Below, in pieces: positions 7,809 through 16,073 of a DNA stretch of 64,000 nucleotides. Under the pieces are notes generated by a model. The model made no database searches. It was not told the origin of the DNA and saw only the letters and a list, made by a program, of their open reading frames with translations. The position numbers were made by a program, and so were the translations under genes. Source of the DNA: Polyangiaceae bacterium (GTDB taxonomy: Bacteria > Myxococcota_A > Polyangia > Polyangiales > Polyangiaceae); NCBI GenBank assembly GCA_020846005.1, contig JADLEQ010000040.1:1-64000 (forward strand), in the 5' to 3' direction. Each line of letters starts with the position of its first letter. The first letter of the stretch is position 1.

Positions 7809-9499
7809 GGGATGGGCACGTCGGCCAGCGTGAACTCGACGCCGAAGCGACGCGGACGCCAGGCGCGCGCGAGGCCCCGCTCGGCCGCGCGGGAGACGTG
7901 CTCGTCGCCGAGGCGGGCGCGCTGGTAGTCCGCCACGGCGTCGTCACGGCGCCCGAGACGATCCCGCGCGCGACCCCGCCACAGGTGGAACGCCGCGCGG
8001 CGCTCGGGGACGGGATGTCCGAGCTGGATCGCGCGATCGAGCTCGGACGCCGCCCCGGCGGGATCGGCGTCGAGGAGGGCGAGCAGCCCCGCCACGTAGC
8101 GGTAGAGGGGCTCCACGGGGGCGAGCTCCGCCGCGCGGGCGAGCTGCCGCCGCCCCTCGGCCGGATCCCCGCGATCGAAATACGCCGCGTACGCGTCGCG
8201 GTACGCGTCGAACGCGGCGGCAGCGGCCGTGTCCGCCAGCACGCCGCCCGTCAAGGGCGGGACGCCGTCGGCGGGGCCCTCCGCCGGGAGATCGAACGCG
8301 ACGTACTCGCGGTTGGCCACCGGCGCGCGCCCCGTCGCCACCCAGAGCCGCCCGTCCTCGGGACGGAAGACGACCGAGGCGACGGTCATCAGCAGCGAGA
8401 TCGCCGTCTCGAAGCGGCACGTCCCGTCGCCGGGATCCCCGAGGATCCGCGCGATCGCGTCGGCGTCGATGCGGCCGCGACGCTCGGCGAGCAGCGCGTC
8501 CGCGCGGCGGAGCCGCGCCAGGTTGTTCCGCCAGTGTGCCGGGTAGAGGTGTCGCTCGGTGCGCCCGAGCTCCCGATCGAGGAACACGTTGGAGTACGCG
8601 AACGTCCCCGACCCCACGTGGCGGTGCGCGCGCCCGCGAGGGGTCGTCTCGTAGCAGAGCGCCGCCTGCTCCCGCGCGGACGCGACGACATAGGTCCAGC
8701 AGCCGCTCGGGCGGTCGTCGTCGAGCATCCGGCGCGCGTCGTCGAGCGTCCGCGCGTGGCGCATCACGGCGTCCCCCGCGACGCCGATGGGGACCCCGCC
8801 GAGCTCGAGCGCGTCGCTCGCCATGTGCTGGTGCACGACCAGCGTGAGCCCCGCCGCGTTCATCGCCGTGATGCCGCCGAACAGCACGCCGGCCGCGCTC
8901 ACCGAGACGTACGGCTGACCGTCGCGCGGGCGGTGGAACACGACCGCCTGCTCGGTGTCCCAGGCGCCTACCCCCTGGTAGTCGAAGTTGCGCCCGTGCA
9001 GCAGCCGGCCATCGACGACCGCGTCCCCCCAGGCCGCCGCGCTGGTGCAGCCGAGCAGCGCCGCCCCCGCGCGCGGCGCCAGGCGCGGCCCGCGCAGCGC
9101 GATCACGCGACCGAGCAGCCAGAGGTAGGTCTCCGGCATCGTGACGGCGCCCAGCACCTCGGCGCGAGAGAGCCCCGCGCCGTCGGCCAGGCCGTCGAGC
9201 GCCGCGCGGACGTGACCGGGGAAGCCGCGCGCGATCCGGCGGCCGACCGTGCGACGGAGGGCCTCGCCCGCGAGCCACCCCGCGCGCGGGCCGAGCCCGG
9301 CCGCCACCATCGTGTCCACGTAGCTCGCGAAGTACGGGAGCGGACCGCGCCGGATCGCGCCGGAGAGCAGGCGACCGTGCTGGTACCCCATCTCGTAGTC
9401 GTCCCCGCTCAGGCGGAGGACGTGGAGGCCTGCGTGGCGTTCGTAGGCGGGGCGCGCGCGCGCCATCGCCGAGCGGTCGGCCGAGCTGGGAGCGTTCAT
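7805..9499 (-). CDS. C45-family autoproteolytic acyltransferase/hydrolase (phospholipase-B-like)
   Basis: The protein resembles the C45/acyl-CoA:6-aminopenicillanate acyltransferase-like NTN-hydrolase group. These proteins self-cleave to expose a nucleophilic cysteine and hydrolyse or transfer acyl amides and lipids. The likely nucleophile is Cys151 in LLGCTSAAAWGDAVVDGRLLHGRNFD, and GRNFD is a hallmark of the family. The conserved N-terminal helix contains YEMGYQHGRLL. The last ~90 residues look TPR-like (PAGAASELDRAIQLGHPVPERRAAFHLWRGRARDRLGRRDDAVADYQRA), an unusual appendage. The ATG at 9499 has TAGAGT 7 nt upstream. It heads the operon with the patatin and Tudor-like genes. Confidence 0.8.
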   Translation of the reverse strand: MNAPSSADRSAMARARPAYERHAGLHVLRLSGDDYEMGYQHGRLLSGAIRRGPLPYFASYVDTMVAAGLGPRAGWLAGEALRRTVGRRIARGFPGHVRAALDGLADGAGLSRAEVLGAVTMPETYLWLLGRVIALRGPRLAPRAGAALLGCTSAAAWGDAVVDGRLLHGRNFDYQGVGAWDTEQAVVFHRPRDGQPYVSVSAAGVLFGGITAMNAAGLTLVVHQHMASDALELGGVPIGVAGDAVMRHARTLDDARRMLDDDRPSGCWTYVVASAREQAALCYETTPRGRAHRHVGSGTFAYSNVFLDRELGRTERHLYPAHWRNNLARLRRADALLAERRGRIDADAIARILGDPGDGTCRFETAISLLMTVASVVFRPEDGRLWVATGRAPVANREYVAFDLPAEGPADGVPPLTGGVLADTAAAAAFDAYRDAYAAYFDRGDPAEGRRQLARAAELAPVEPLYRYVAGLLALLDADPAGAASELDRAIQLGHPVPERRAAFHLWRGRARDRLGRRDDAVADYQRARLGDEHVSRAAERGLARAWRPRRFGVEFTLADVPIP

Positions 9500-9506
9500 C
9501 GCGCGG

Positions 9507-9512
9507 ACTCTA
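9507..9512 (-). promoter_or_regulatory. Candidate -10 (TAGAGT-N7-ATG) for the C45 operon
   Basis: The minus strand reads TAGAGT, 7 nt, then the ATG at 9499. The distance places the transcription start at or next to the A of the start codon. No Shine-Dalgarno sequence fits in between. Confidence 0.5.
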
Positions 9513-9559
9513 GCTCGACGGCCCGCCGCGTCCCGCGCCGGGCCGCGCCGAGCGCCCGC

Positions 9560-9579
9560 GGTTGGTCGGCCGCCCAACC
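9560..9579. promoter_or_regulatory. 20-bp imperfect palindrome, candidate operator
   Basis: GGTTGGTCGGCCGCCCAACC is an inverted repeat with only one mismatched pair. It sits between the divergent C45 operon and the membrane histidine kinase, 6 nt before the kinase's candidate -10 (TATGCT). A dimeric regulator bound here would cover the -35/spacer region. Confidence 0.5.
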
Positions 9580-9585
9580 TGGCCC

Positions 9586-9591
9586 TATGCT
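9586..9591 (+). promoter_or_regulatory. Candidate -10 (TATGCT-N7-ATG) for histidine kinase
   Basis: TATGCT is followed by 7 nt and the in-frame ATG at 9599. An in-frame ATG at 9587 lies inside the hexamer itself, which favours 9599 as the real start. Confidence 0.45.
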
Positions 9592-9598
9592 TCCATGC

Positions 9599-10918
9599 AT
9601 GCGCGCCGCGGGGGCCCTGGGCCCCGAGGAGGTCCGACCGGACACCACCCCCGAGCGGCTCCGCACGTTCCTCATCCTGGTGCGCGCCGGCATGGGGCTC
9701 CTCACCGTGGCGGCGACCGCCTCCGTCGCGTTGCGCCCGACCCACTGGGCCGGCCACCTCCCCTACCTCGCCATGCTCGCGGCTCACGCCGCGGTGCACG
9801 AGCTGGCCCGGCGGGGGCACCTGCGGCTGGCGGTGGCGGTGCACGCCGGGCTCTACCTCGCCGTGGTGGGCGGTGATCTGTGGCTCTCCGGGGGCGTCCA
9901 GTCCCCGGCGGGCTACGTGTTGCCGCCGATCGTCCTCGTGGTCGGCCTGACGTGGAGCGGCCGCGCGGCGGTCCTCACCGCCGCGCTCGCTTCGGGGCTC
10001 TTGCTCGCGTTCGTCGTCCTGGGAGAGGCGGGGCAGCTCGGCCCGCCCGTGCCGCTCCGGCCGCTGCGGCTCTGGGTCGTCGCCAGCGTCACGCTCGCGA
10101 TCACCGGCGTCGTGCTCGCCGTGTCGCTCCGGATCCTGGCGGAGGCCCGAGACCGCGCGCTGGACGAGGAGCGGCGGCGGCGCGGGCTCCTGGCCGATCT
10201 GGAGCGCGCCCAGCGCACCGAGCTCGTGGCCCGGCTCTCGGCGGGGGTGGCCCACGATTTCAACAACGTGCTGACGGTCGTCCGGCTGCAGGCGGAGGTC
10301 CTCTCGCGGGCGGGTGACCTGGCGACGCGCGAGGCCGCGCGCGAGATCGAGAGCGAGGCGACGCGCGCCGCGGGGCTGGTGCGCCAGCTCCTCGCCGTGG
10401 GCCGCAAGCAGGAGGCGCTCCCGCGCGACGTGGATCTCGGCGAGTCGGTGGAGCGGGTCCTCCCGCTGGTGCGCCGGGTCGTCGACGCGCACCACGAGCT
10501 CGTCGTCGAGCACGGGGAGCCACCGGCGCTCGCGCGCGTCGACCCGGGCCACCTCGAGCAGGTGGCGCTGAACCTCGTCACCAACGCGATCGACGCGATG
10601 CCCTCGGGGGGTCGCGTGACGATCCGCACGCGCGGCGCGACGCCGGCCGAGGCGGCCCGGATCGCGGGGGAGTGGACGGGCGGCCCCGCCGCGCTGCTGC
10701 AGGTCGAGGACACCGGCGACGGCATGGCGCCCGAGGTCGCCGCGCGGGTGTTCGAGCCGTTCTTCACCACCAAGCTGCCGGGGAAGGGCACGGGGCTCGG
10801 GCTGGCCGTGGTGCACGCGATCGCGGAGCAGGCCGGAGGGGCCGTCGCCGTCGCCACCCGACCCGGCGCCGGCACGACGTTCTCCGTCGTCCTGCCCGCG
10901 GCGGGCGCGGCCGCGTGA
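9599..10918 (+). CDS. Membrane sensor histidine kinase (HisKA-HATPase)
   Basis: About 439 residues. Residues about 25-180 form roughly five or six hydrophobic segments with very short loops and no obvious periplasmic domain, so it may sense a membrane-embedded signal. A short coiled coil (EARDRALDEERRRRGLLADLERAQRTE) leads to the dimerisation domain with the phospho-acceptor in SAGVAHDFNNVLTV (His about 218). The ATPase domain has NLVTNAIDAMPSGG (N box), DTGDGMAPE (G1), FEPFFTTK (F box) and GKGTGLGLAVVH (G2), so it should be active. It has no linked receiver domain. The promoter region contains a 20-bp palindrome. The start is chosen for the TATGCT-N7-ATG spacing. Confidence 0.88.
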   Translation: MRAAGALGPEEVRPDTTPERLRTFLILVRAGMGLLTVAATASVALRPTHWAGHLPYLAMLAAHAAVHELARRGHLRLAVAVHAGLYLAVVGGDLWLSGGVQSPAGYVLPPIVLVVGLTWSGRAAVLTAALASGLLLAFVVLGEAGQLGPPVPLRPLRLWVVASVTLAITGVVLAVSLRILAEARDRALDEERRRRGLLADLERAQRTELVARLSAGVAHDFNNVLTVVRLQAEVLSRAGDLATREAAREIESEATRAAGLVRQLLAVGRKQEALPRDVDLGESVERVLPLVRRVVDAHHELVVEHGEPPALARVDPGHLEQVALNLVTNAIDAMPSGGRVTIRTRGATPAEAARIAGEWTGGPAALLQVEDTGDGMAPEVAARVFEPFFTTKLPGKGTGLGLAVVHAIAEQAGGAVAVATRPGAGTTFSVVLPAAGAAA

Positions 10919-10936
10919 GCGCCGCGCGCGCGGCGC
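10919..10936. terminator. 18-bp perfect G+C palindrome between convergent genes
   Basis: GCGCCGCGCGCGCGGCGC is a perfect inverted repeat starting right after the kinase stop codon. It lies 7 nt before the end of the convergent CPBP gene. There is no T tract. It could act as a bidirectional terminator, but this is inferred from position only. Confidence 0.35.
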
Positions 10937-10943
10937 CTCCGCC

Positions 10944-11771
10944 CTAGTCGTCGGCGGCCCGCGCCGCGGCGGCCACGGCGCTCCGCCGCCCGATCGCGAC
11001 GATGCCCCACCCGAGCGCGACGGTGAGCGCCGTCCCCGCGAGCGTGGCGCCCGCGCCGAGCGACGCCGGGCTCGCCGGCGCGGAGAGGCCGAGGAGGAGC
11101 GCGCCGACCGTGGTCGCGTTGAACCCGACATGGAGCGCCACGCAGGGCAAGAGCGAGCCACCCGAGGCCCGGACGAGCGAGAGCGCCGCCGCGACGAGCG
11201 CGAGCGGCGCCCACGTCCGCAGATCGAAGTGGCCCAGCACGAACGCCGCGCCGGTCGCGAGGCTCGCGCTGAGCGCGCCCGCGCCGCGCCGCACCGCGCC
11301 GAAGAGCGCGCCGCGGTAGAAGATCTCCTCCACGACCGGGATGCCGCACGCGACGACGAGCACCAGCGCGACCTGGCGGACCGGGCCATCGGCGGCGAGC
11401 AGCGCAGCCTTCGCCGCGAGGTCGTCGGCCGGGGTGGGCCACAAGCGCTCGATGCGCTCATAGAGCCACTCGGCGGGCGCGTGCAGCACCACCCCGAGCG
11501 CGAGCGCCAGCGGCACCAACCCCGGGTGCGTCGCCCGCAGGCCGAGCGCCGGCGCGAGCTCGCGCTCGCCCTGATGCAGGCGCAGCACGAGCGCGCTCGT
11601 GACGAACAGCACGATCCCCTCGACGAGGCCGAGCGACACCAGATCCGGGACCGCGCCGCGCATCGACGCGAGGATCTGCGCGGAGAGCACCAGGCCCGCG
11701 GTCGCGCCGAAGCCCCAGCCGACGGCGAGCGCGGGCGGGAGCGGCCGAGGCGCGGTCGCCGGCTCCGTCAC
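10944..11771 (-). CDS. CPBP-family intramembrane glutamic endopeptidase
   Basis: This is a 275-residue polytopic membrane protein with about 7-8 hydrophobic segments. It carries the CPBP (CAAX/bacteriocin-processing) motifs: VVEEIFYRG at about 146-154 (the catalytic EE and the R), FVLGHFDLRTW and HVGFN near the C-terminus. Family members are membrane-embedded proteases with a glutamate-based mechanism; bacterial substrates are mostly unknown. It is 52 nt downstream of nadB on the same strand and may be co-transcribed, but no metabolic link is evident. Confidence 0.85.
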   Translation of the reverse strand: MTEPATAPRPLPPALAVGWGFGATAGLVLSAQILASMRGAVPDLVSLGLVEGIVLFVTSALVLRLHQGERELAPALGLRATHPGLVPLALALGVVLHAPAEWLYERIERLWPTPADDLAAKAALLAADGPVRQVALVLVVACGIPVVEEIFYRGALFGAVRRGAGALSASLATGAAFVLGHFDLRTWAPLALVAAALSLVRASGGSLLPCVALHVGFNATTVGALLLGLSAPASPASLGAGATLAGTALTVALGWGIVAIGRRSAVAAAARAADD

Positions 11772-11823
11772 CCGCGCCCCCGAGCGGCGCGCGCCCGCAG
11801 GCCGAGCGAGGAGGCGGTACCCC

Positions 11824-13434
11824 TCACCGGCCCCTCAGGTGGGGCGGGAAGCCTCGCTTGAGCACGGTGTCCTCCGCCCAGTCGGCGGAGGTCTCGGGGT
11901 GATCGATGGTGTAGTGCAGGCCGCGGCTCTCGCGGCGGCTGGCCGCGCACTGGATGACGAGCTCCGCCACGGCGGCGATGTTGCGGAGCTCGAGCAGATC
12001 GCGGGTGACGGTGTGCTTCCAGTAGTACTCGCGGATCTCCTCCTCGAGCACCGCCATCCGCCGGCTCGCGCGGCGGAGGCGCGAGGTGCTGCGGACGATC
12101 CCGACGTAGTTCCACATCAGGCGCCGGATCTCGTCCCAGCTCTGGGTCACGACGACGGCCTCGTCGCTGGGCGTCGCGGTGCCGACCTGCCACTCCGGCA
12201 CCGCGGGCTGCGGGGCCGCGCGGAGCTCTCCGATCTGCCCCTCCAGGCGCGCCGCCGCCCGCCGCGCGAAGACGGCGCCCTCGAGGAGCGAGTTCGACGC
12301 GAGGCGGTTCGCCCCATGGAGCCCGGTGCAGGCCGTCTCCCCGATCACCCAGAGGCCGGGGAGCGTGCTCCGGCCGTGCAGGTCGCTGGTGACGCCCCCA
12401 CAGAGGTAATGGGCCGCGGGCACCACCGGCATCGGCTCGGCGGTGATGTCGAGCCCGTACTTCCGCAGGCACCGCTCGTGGATGAAGGGGAACCGGTCGC
12501 GGACGAACTCGGCCGGGCGGTGCGTGATGTCGAGCAGGACGTGCTCGGAGCCGGTGCGCTTCATCTCGTGGTCGATCGCGCGCGCGACGACGTCACGCGG
12601 GGCGAGATCCGCCATCGGGTGGTGCTGCGCCATGAACGCGGTGCCGTCCGGCAGCCGGAGCACGGCCCCCTCGCCGCGGAGCGCCTCGGTGAGGAGGAAG
12701 TTCTTGGCCAGCGGGTGGAAGAGGCACGTCGGGTGGAACTGGATGAACTCGAGGTTCGCGACCTCGGCGCCCGCCCGCCACGCCATCGCGATGCCGTCGC
12801 CGGTCGCCACGTCCGGGTTCGACGTGTAGAGGTAGACCTTCCCGGCGCCGCCCGTCGCGAGCACGGTGGCCCGCGCGAGCCAGGTGTCGACCCGCCCCGC
12901 GCGCTCGTCGAACACGTAGGCCCCCGCGCACCGATCCGGGCCGCCATAGCGGGACGCGACGATGAGGTCGACCCCGGTGTGCCACTCGAGGATCCGCACG
13001 TTCGGCCGCTCCCGCACCGCCTCGAGCAGCGCCCGCTCGACCTCGCGCCCCGTGGCGTCTCCCACGTGCGCCACGCGCCGCGCGGTGTGCCCACCCTCAC
13101 GCCCCAGCGCGAGGCCCCCCGCGCCGTCGCCATCGAACGCCGCGCCGTGCTCCCGGAGGAAGCGGATCACGTCCGGCCCCTCGCGCACGCAGAGCTCGAC
13201 GACCACGTCGTGACACAGCCCCGCCCCCGCGACCCGGGTGTCCTCCGCGTGGCGCTCGAAGCTGTCGTCCGCCCCGAGCACCGCGGAGATCCCCCCCTGC
13301 GCCCACGCCGTCGCCCCCTCGTCCGCCGCCCGCTTGGTGAGCACGGTGACCTCGCCGTGCCGGCTCGCCTCGAGCGCGAACGAGAGCCCCGCGATCCCGC
13401 TGCCGAGGACGAGATAGTCGGTCACCTGAGCCAT
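11824..13434 (-). CDS. nadB: L-aspartate oxidase (NAD de novo biosynthesis)
   Basis: NadB oxidises L-aspartate to iminoaspartate, the first step of de novo NAD synthesis, using FAD. The ATG at 13434 gives 536 residues (E. coli 540). The N-terminus has the dinucleotide-binding motif VLGSGIAGLSFAL, followed by TAWAQGGISAVLG, a segment typical of NadB and succinate dehydrogenase flavoproteins. FIQFHPTCL, the glycine-rich HYLCGGVTSD and GLWVIGETACTGLHGANRLASNSLLE follow. The region RRMAVLEEEIREYYWKH near the C-terminus is the helical bundle. nadA and nadC are not in the window. TATGGT lies 8 nt before the start. Confidence 0.95.
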   Translation of the reverse strand: MAQVTDYLVLGSGIAGLSFALEASRHGEVTVLTKRAADEGATAWAQGGISAVLGADDSFERHAEDTRVAGAGLCHDVVVELCVREGPDVIRFLREHGAAFDGDGAGGLALGREGGHTARRVAHVGDATGREVERALLEAVRERPNVRILEWHTGVDLIVASRYGGPDRCAGAYVFDERAGRVDTWLARATVLATGGAGKVYLYTSNPDVATGDGIAMAWRAGAEVANLEFIQFHPTCLFHPLAKNFLLTEALRGEGAVLRLPDGTAFMAQHHPMADLAPRDVVARAIDHEMKRTGSEHVLLDITHRPAEFVRDRFPFIHERCLRKYGLDITAEPMPVVPAAHYLCGGVTSDLHGRSTLPGLWVIGETACTGLHGANRLASNSLLEGAVFARRAAARLEGQIGELRAAPQPAVPEWQVGTATPSDEAVVVTQSWDEIRRLMWNYVGIVRSTSRLRRASRRMAVLEEEIREYYWKHTVTRDLLELRNIAAVAELVIQCAASRRESRGLHYTIDHPETSADWAEDTVLKRGFPPHLRGR

Positions 13435-13442
13435 CGGCCGCG

Positions 13443-13448
13443 ACCATA
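13443..13448 (-). promoter_or_regulatory. Candidate -10 (TATGGT-N8-ATG) for nadB
   Basis: On the minus strand TATGGT is followed by 8 nt and the nadB ATG. No ribosome-binding site is visible between them. Confidence 0.4.
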
Positions 13449-13484
13449 GCGCGCCCGCCCCCGCGCCGGCCCCCCGCCCCCGCA

Positions 13485-13513
13485 TTGACGCACCGCGCCT
13501 CTGGCGGTAGTGC
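13485..13513 (+). promoter_or_regulatory. Candidate promoter for etfBA (TTGACG-N17-TAGTGC)
   Basis: A good -35 (TTGACG, 13485-13490) is followed at 17 nt by TAGTGC, about 104 nt upstream of the etfB start. The -10 match is weak. Confidence 0.35.
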
Positions 13514-13616
13514 CCGCCCGCCGTTCGCGGCCGCCCGGAGCACGGAGCGCCCTGCCGCCCGCGCTCGTGGCCCGCCGACGTAGCCCGCCCCCAAACCCAC
13601 AACCCGAGGCCTGCCC

Positions 13617-14447
13617 GTGAAGATCCTGGTCGCATTGAAGCGCGTCGCCGATCCCGACAACGCCAACAAGGTGAAGATCCCCGCCTCTGGCGACAAGGTC
13701 GAGACGGCCGGGCTCGAGTGGAAGCTGAACCCGTTCGACGACTACGCCCTCGAGGCGGCCCTCCGCCTGACGGAGAACGGGAAGAACCCGAAGGCGCGCG
13801 TCGGTGAGGTCGTCGTCGTGACGCTCGGCCCGAAGGAGTGCGAGACGCAGCTCCGCTCGGCCCTGGCCACCGGAGCCGACCGCGCGATCCGCGTCGAGGC
13901 GACGGACGAGGCGCTCGACGGGCGCCTCGTGGCGCACGCGCTCCGCGCCATCGTCGCGGAGGAGAAGCCGGATCTCGTCGTGATGGGCAAGCAGGCCGTC
14001 GACGGCGACAACAACCAGGTCGGCCAGGCGCTGGCTGAGCTGCTCGACTGGCCGATGGCGACGTTCGCGGCGACCATCGAGGAAGAGGCCGCGGGCAGCG
14101 TGCTCGTCGGTCGCGAGGTGGACGGCGGCGTCTGCACCCTCCGGCTGAAGCCGCCGGCGGTCATCACCGTGGATCTGCGCATCGTCGCGCCCGCGAGCGT
14201 GTACTCGAAGCACACGGACAAGGCGCACAAGTACGCAGACGGCGTGCGCTTCGCTGCGCTGCCCGCGATCATGGCGGCGAAGAAGAAGCCGCTCGCCGTC
14301 AAGACGCTCGCGGAGGTCACGGGCGGCGCCACGCCGACGGCGAGCTACGCGAAGTTCGAGCTGCCCCCGGCGCGCAAGGCAGGCATCAAGGTGAAGGACG
14401 TGGCCGAGCTGGTGCAGCGGCTGGCGACGGAAGCGAAGGTCCTCTGA
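13617..14447 (+). CDS. etfB: Electron transfer flavoprotein beta subunit
   Basis: EtfB pairs with EtfA to form a soluble flavoprotein. It accepts electrons from acyl-CoA and related dehydrogenases and passes them to ETF:quinone oxidoreductase. The sequence starts [15 protein letters not shown] (GTG start) and has the AMP-binding segment [24 protein letters not shown] at about 123-146. The length (276) is slightly above the usual 250-260. It is followed after 41 nt by etfA, so the two form an operon. Confidence 0.95.
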   Translation: MKILVALKRVADPDNANKVKIPASGDKVETAGLEWKLNPFDDYALEAALRLTENGKNPKARVGEVVVVTLGPKECETQLRSALATGADRAIRVEATDEALDGRLVAHALRAIVAEEKPDLVVMGKQAVDGDNNQVGQALAELLDWPMATFAATIEEEAAGSVLVGREVDGGVCTLRLKPPAVITVDLRIVAPASVYSKHTDKAHKYADGVRFAALPAIMAAKKKPLAVKTLAEVTGGATPTASYAKFELPPARKAGIKVKDVAELVQRLATEAKVL

Positions 14448-14488
14448 GCGCTACGCGCGCACCCACCCTCGAAGGAGCAAGGAATCAC

Positions 14489-15466
<978 letters not shown>

Positions 15467-15480
15467 GCGCAGGGAGCGTG

Positions 15481-15514
15481 GCCCGCGCCGAGCGCGAGAG
15501 CGCGGAGCGCGGGC
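15481..15514 (+). terminator. Hairpin after etfA
   Basis: GCCCGCGC at 15481-15488 is the inverse complement of GCGCGGGC at 15507-15514, with further pairing in the loop. It starts 14 nt after the etfA stop and precedes the tRNA promoter. No T tract follows. Confidence 0.4.
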
Positions 15515-15521
15515 GGCGTCC

Positions 15522-15549
15522 TTGACAACGAGGCGCGGGAGGATAGCCT
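15522..15549 (+). promoter_or_regulatory. tRNA-Pro promoter
   Basis: A perfect -35 TTGACA (15522-15527) is followed 16 nt later by TAGCCT (15544-15549). The tRNA begins 31 nt downstream of the -10. Confidence 0.6.
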
Positions 15550-15579
15550 CCCGCTCCCACCGGCGAGCGCCGGGTTCCT

Positions 15580-15653
15580 CGGGGCGTAGCGCAGTTTGGT
15601 AGCGCGCACGGTTCGGGTCCGTGAGGTCGGCAGTTCGAATCTGCCCGCCCCGA
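15580..15653 (+). tRNA. tRNA-Pro (anticodon CGG)
   Basis: The 74-nt cloverleaf is complete. The acceptor CGGGGCG pairs with CGCCCCG, the D stem is GCGC/GCGC, and the anticodon stem is CACGG/CCGTG. The loop TTCGGGT has anticodon CGG. The T stem is GGCAG/CTGCC with loop TTCGAAT, and the discriminator is A. The 3' CCA is not encoded. Confidence 0.95.
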
Positions 15654-15890
15654 CGAGGAGAAGCGAGAGTGAGAGTGAGAGGGGGAGGGGGATGGGAAGG
15701 GGGGAGGGGTGTGGGGGGGGCGGGGGCGTGTGCGAGGGCGTGTGCGAGGGCGGGGGCGGGGGCGGGGGCGGGGGCGGGGGCGGGCGCGTGTGCGGGGGCG
15801 GGCGCGTGTGCGGGGGCGAGCGCGTGTGCGGGGGCGGGGGCGTGTGCGAGGGCGTGGGCGAGGGCGGGGGCGGGGGCGGGCGGTCCGCAG
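15654..15890 (+). repeat. G-rich degenerate tandem repeat tract (GGGGGC and GCGTGTGCG units)
   Basis: Directly after the tRNA, about 60 nt contain almost only purines with G runs. About 170 nt of interleaved GGGGGC hexamers and GCGTGTGCGAGG-like units follow, including several GGGGGC copies in direct succession. The whole 420-nt gap up to the kinase gene contains no credible gene. The open frames across it are low-complexity Gly/Arg/Ala artefacts. The strand asymmetry favours G-quadruplex or R-loop formation on the plus strand. Confidence 0.75.
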
Positions 15891-16073
15891 TTGCGGACGG
15901 GGCCGGGCGGGTTTGGGCCCTGGTTCCCTGGGGCGGGGAGAAGATGGGACTTCGTCCAGGGTTTGAGCGTTTGCCCGGGGCGGGGTCGTCGCTGATAATC
16001 CGCTGAGGTTGCGGCCACTCTTCGAGAGGCCCCGTGTCGGGGCGCGGTTACGCGGCCGTCGAGGAAGGAAGCC

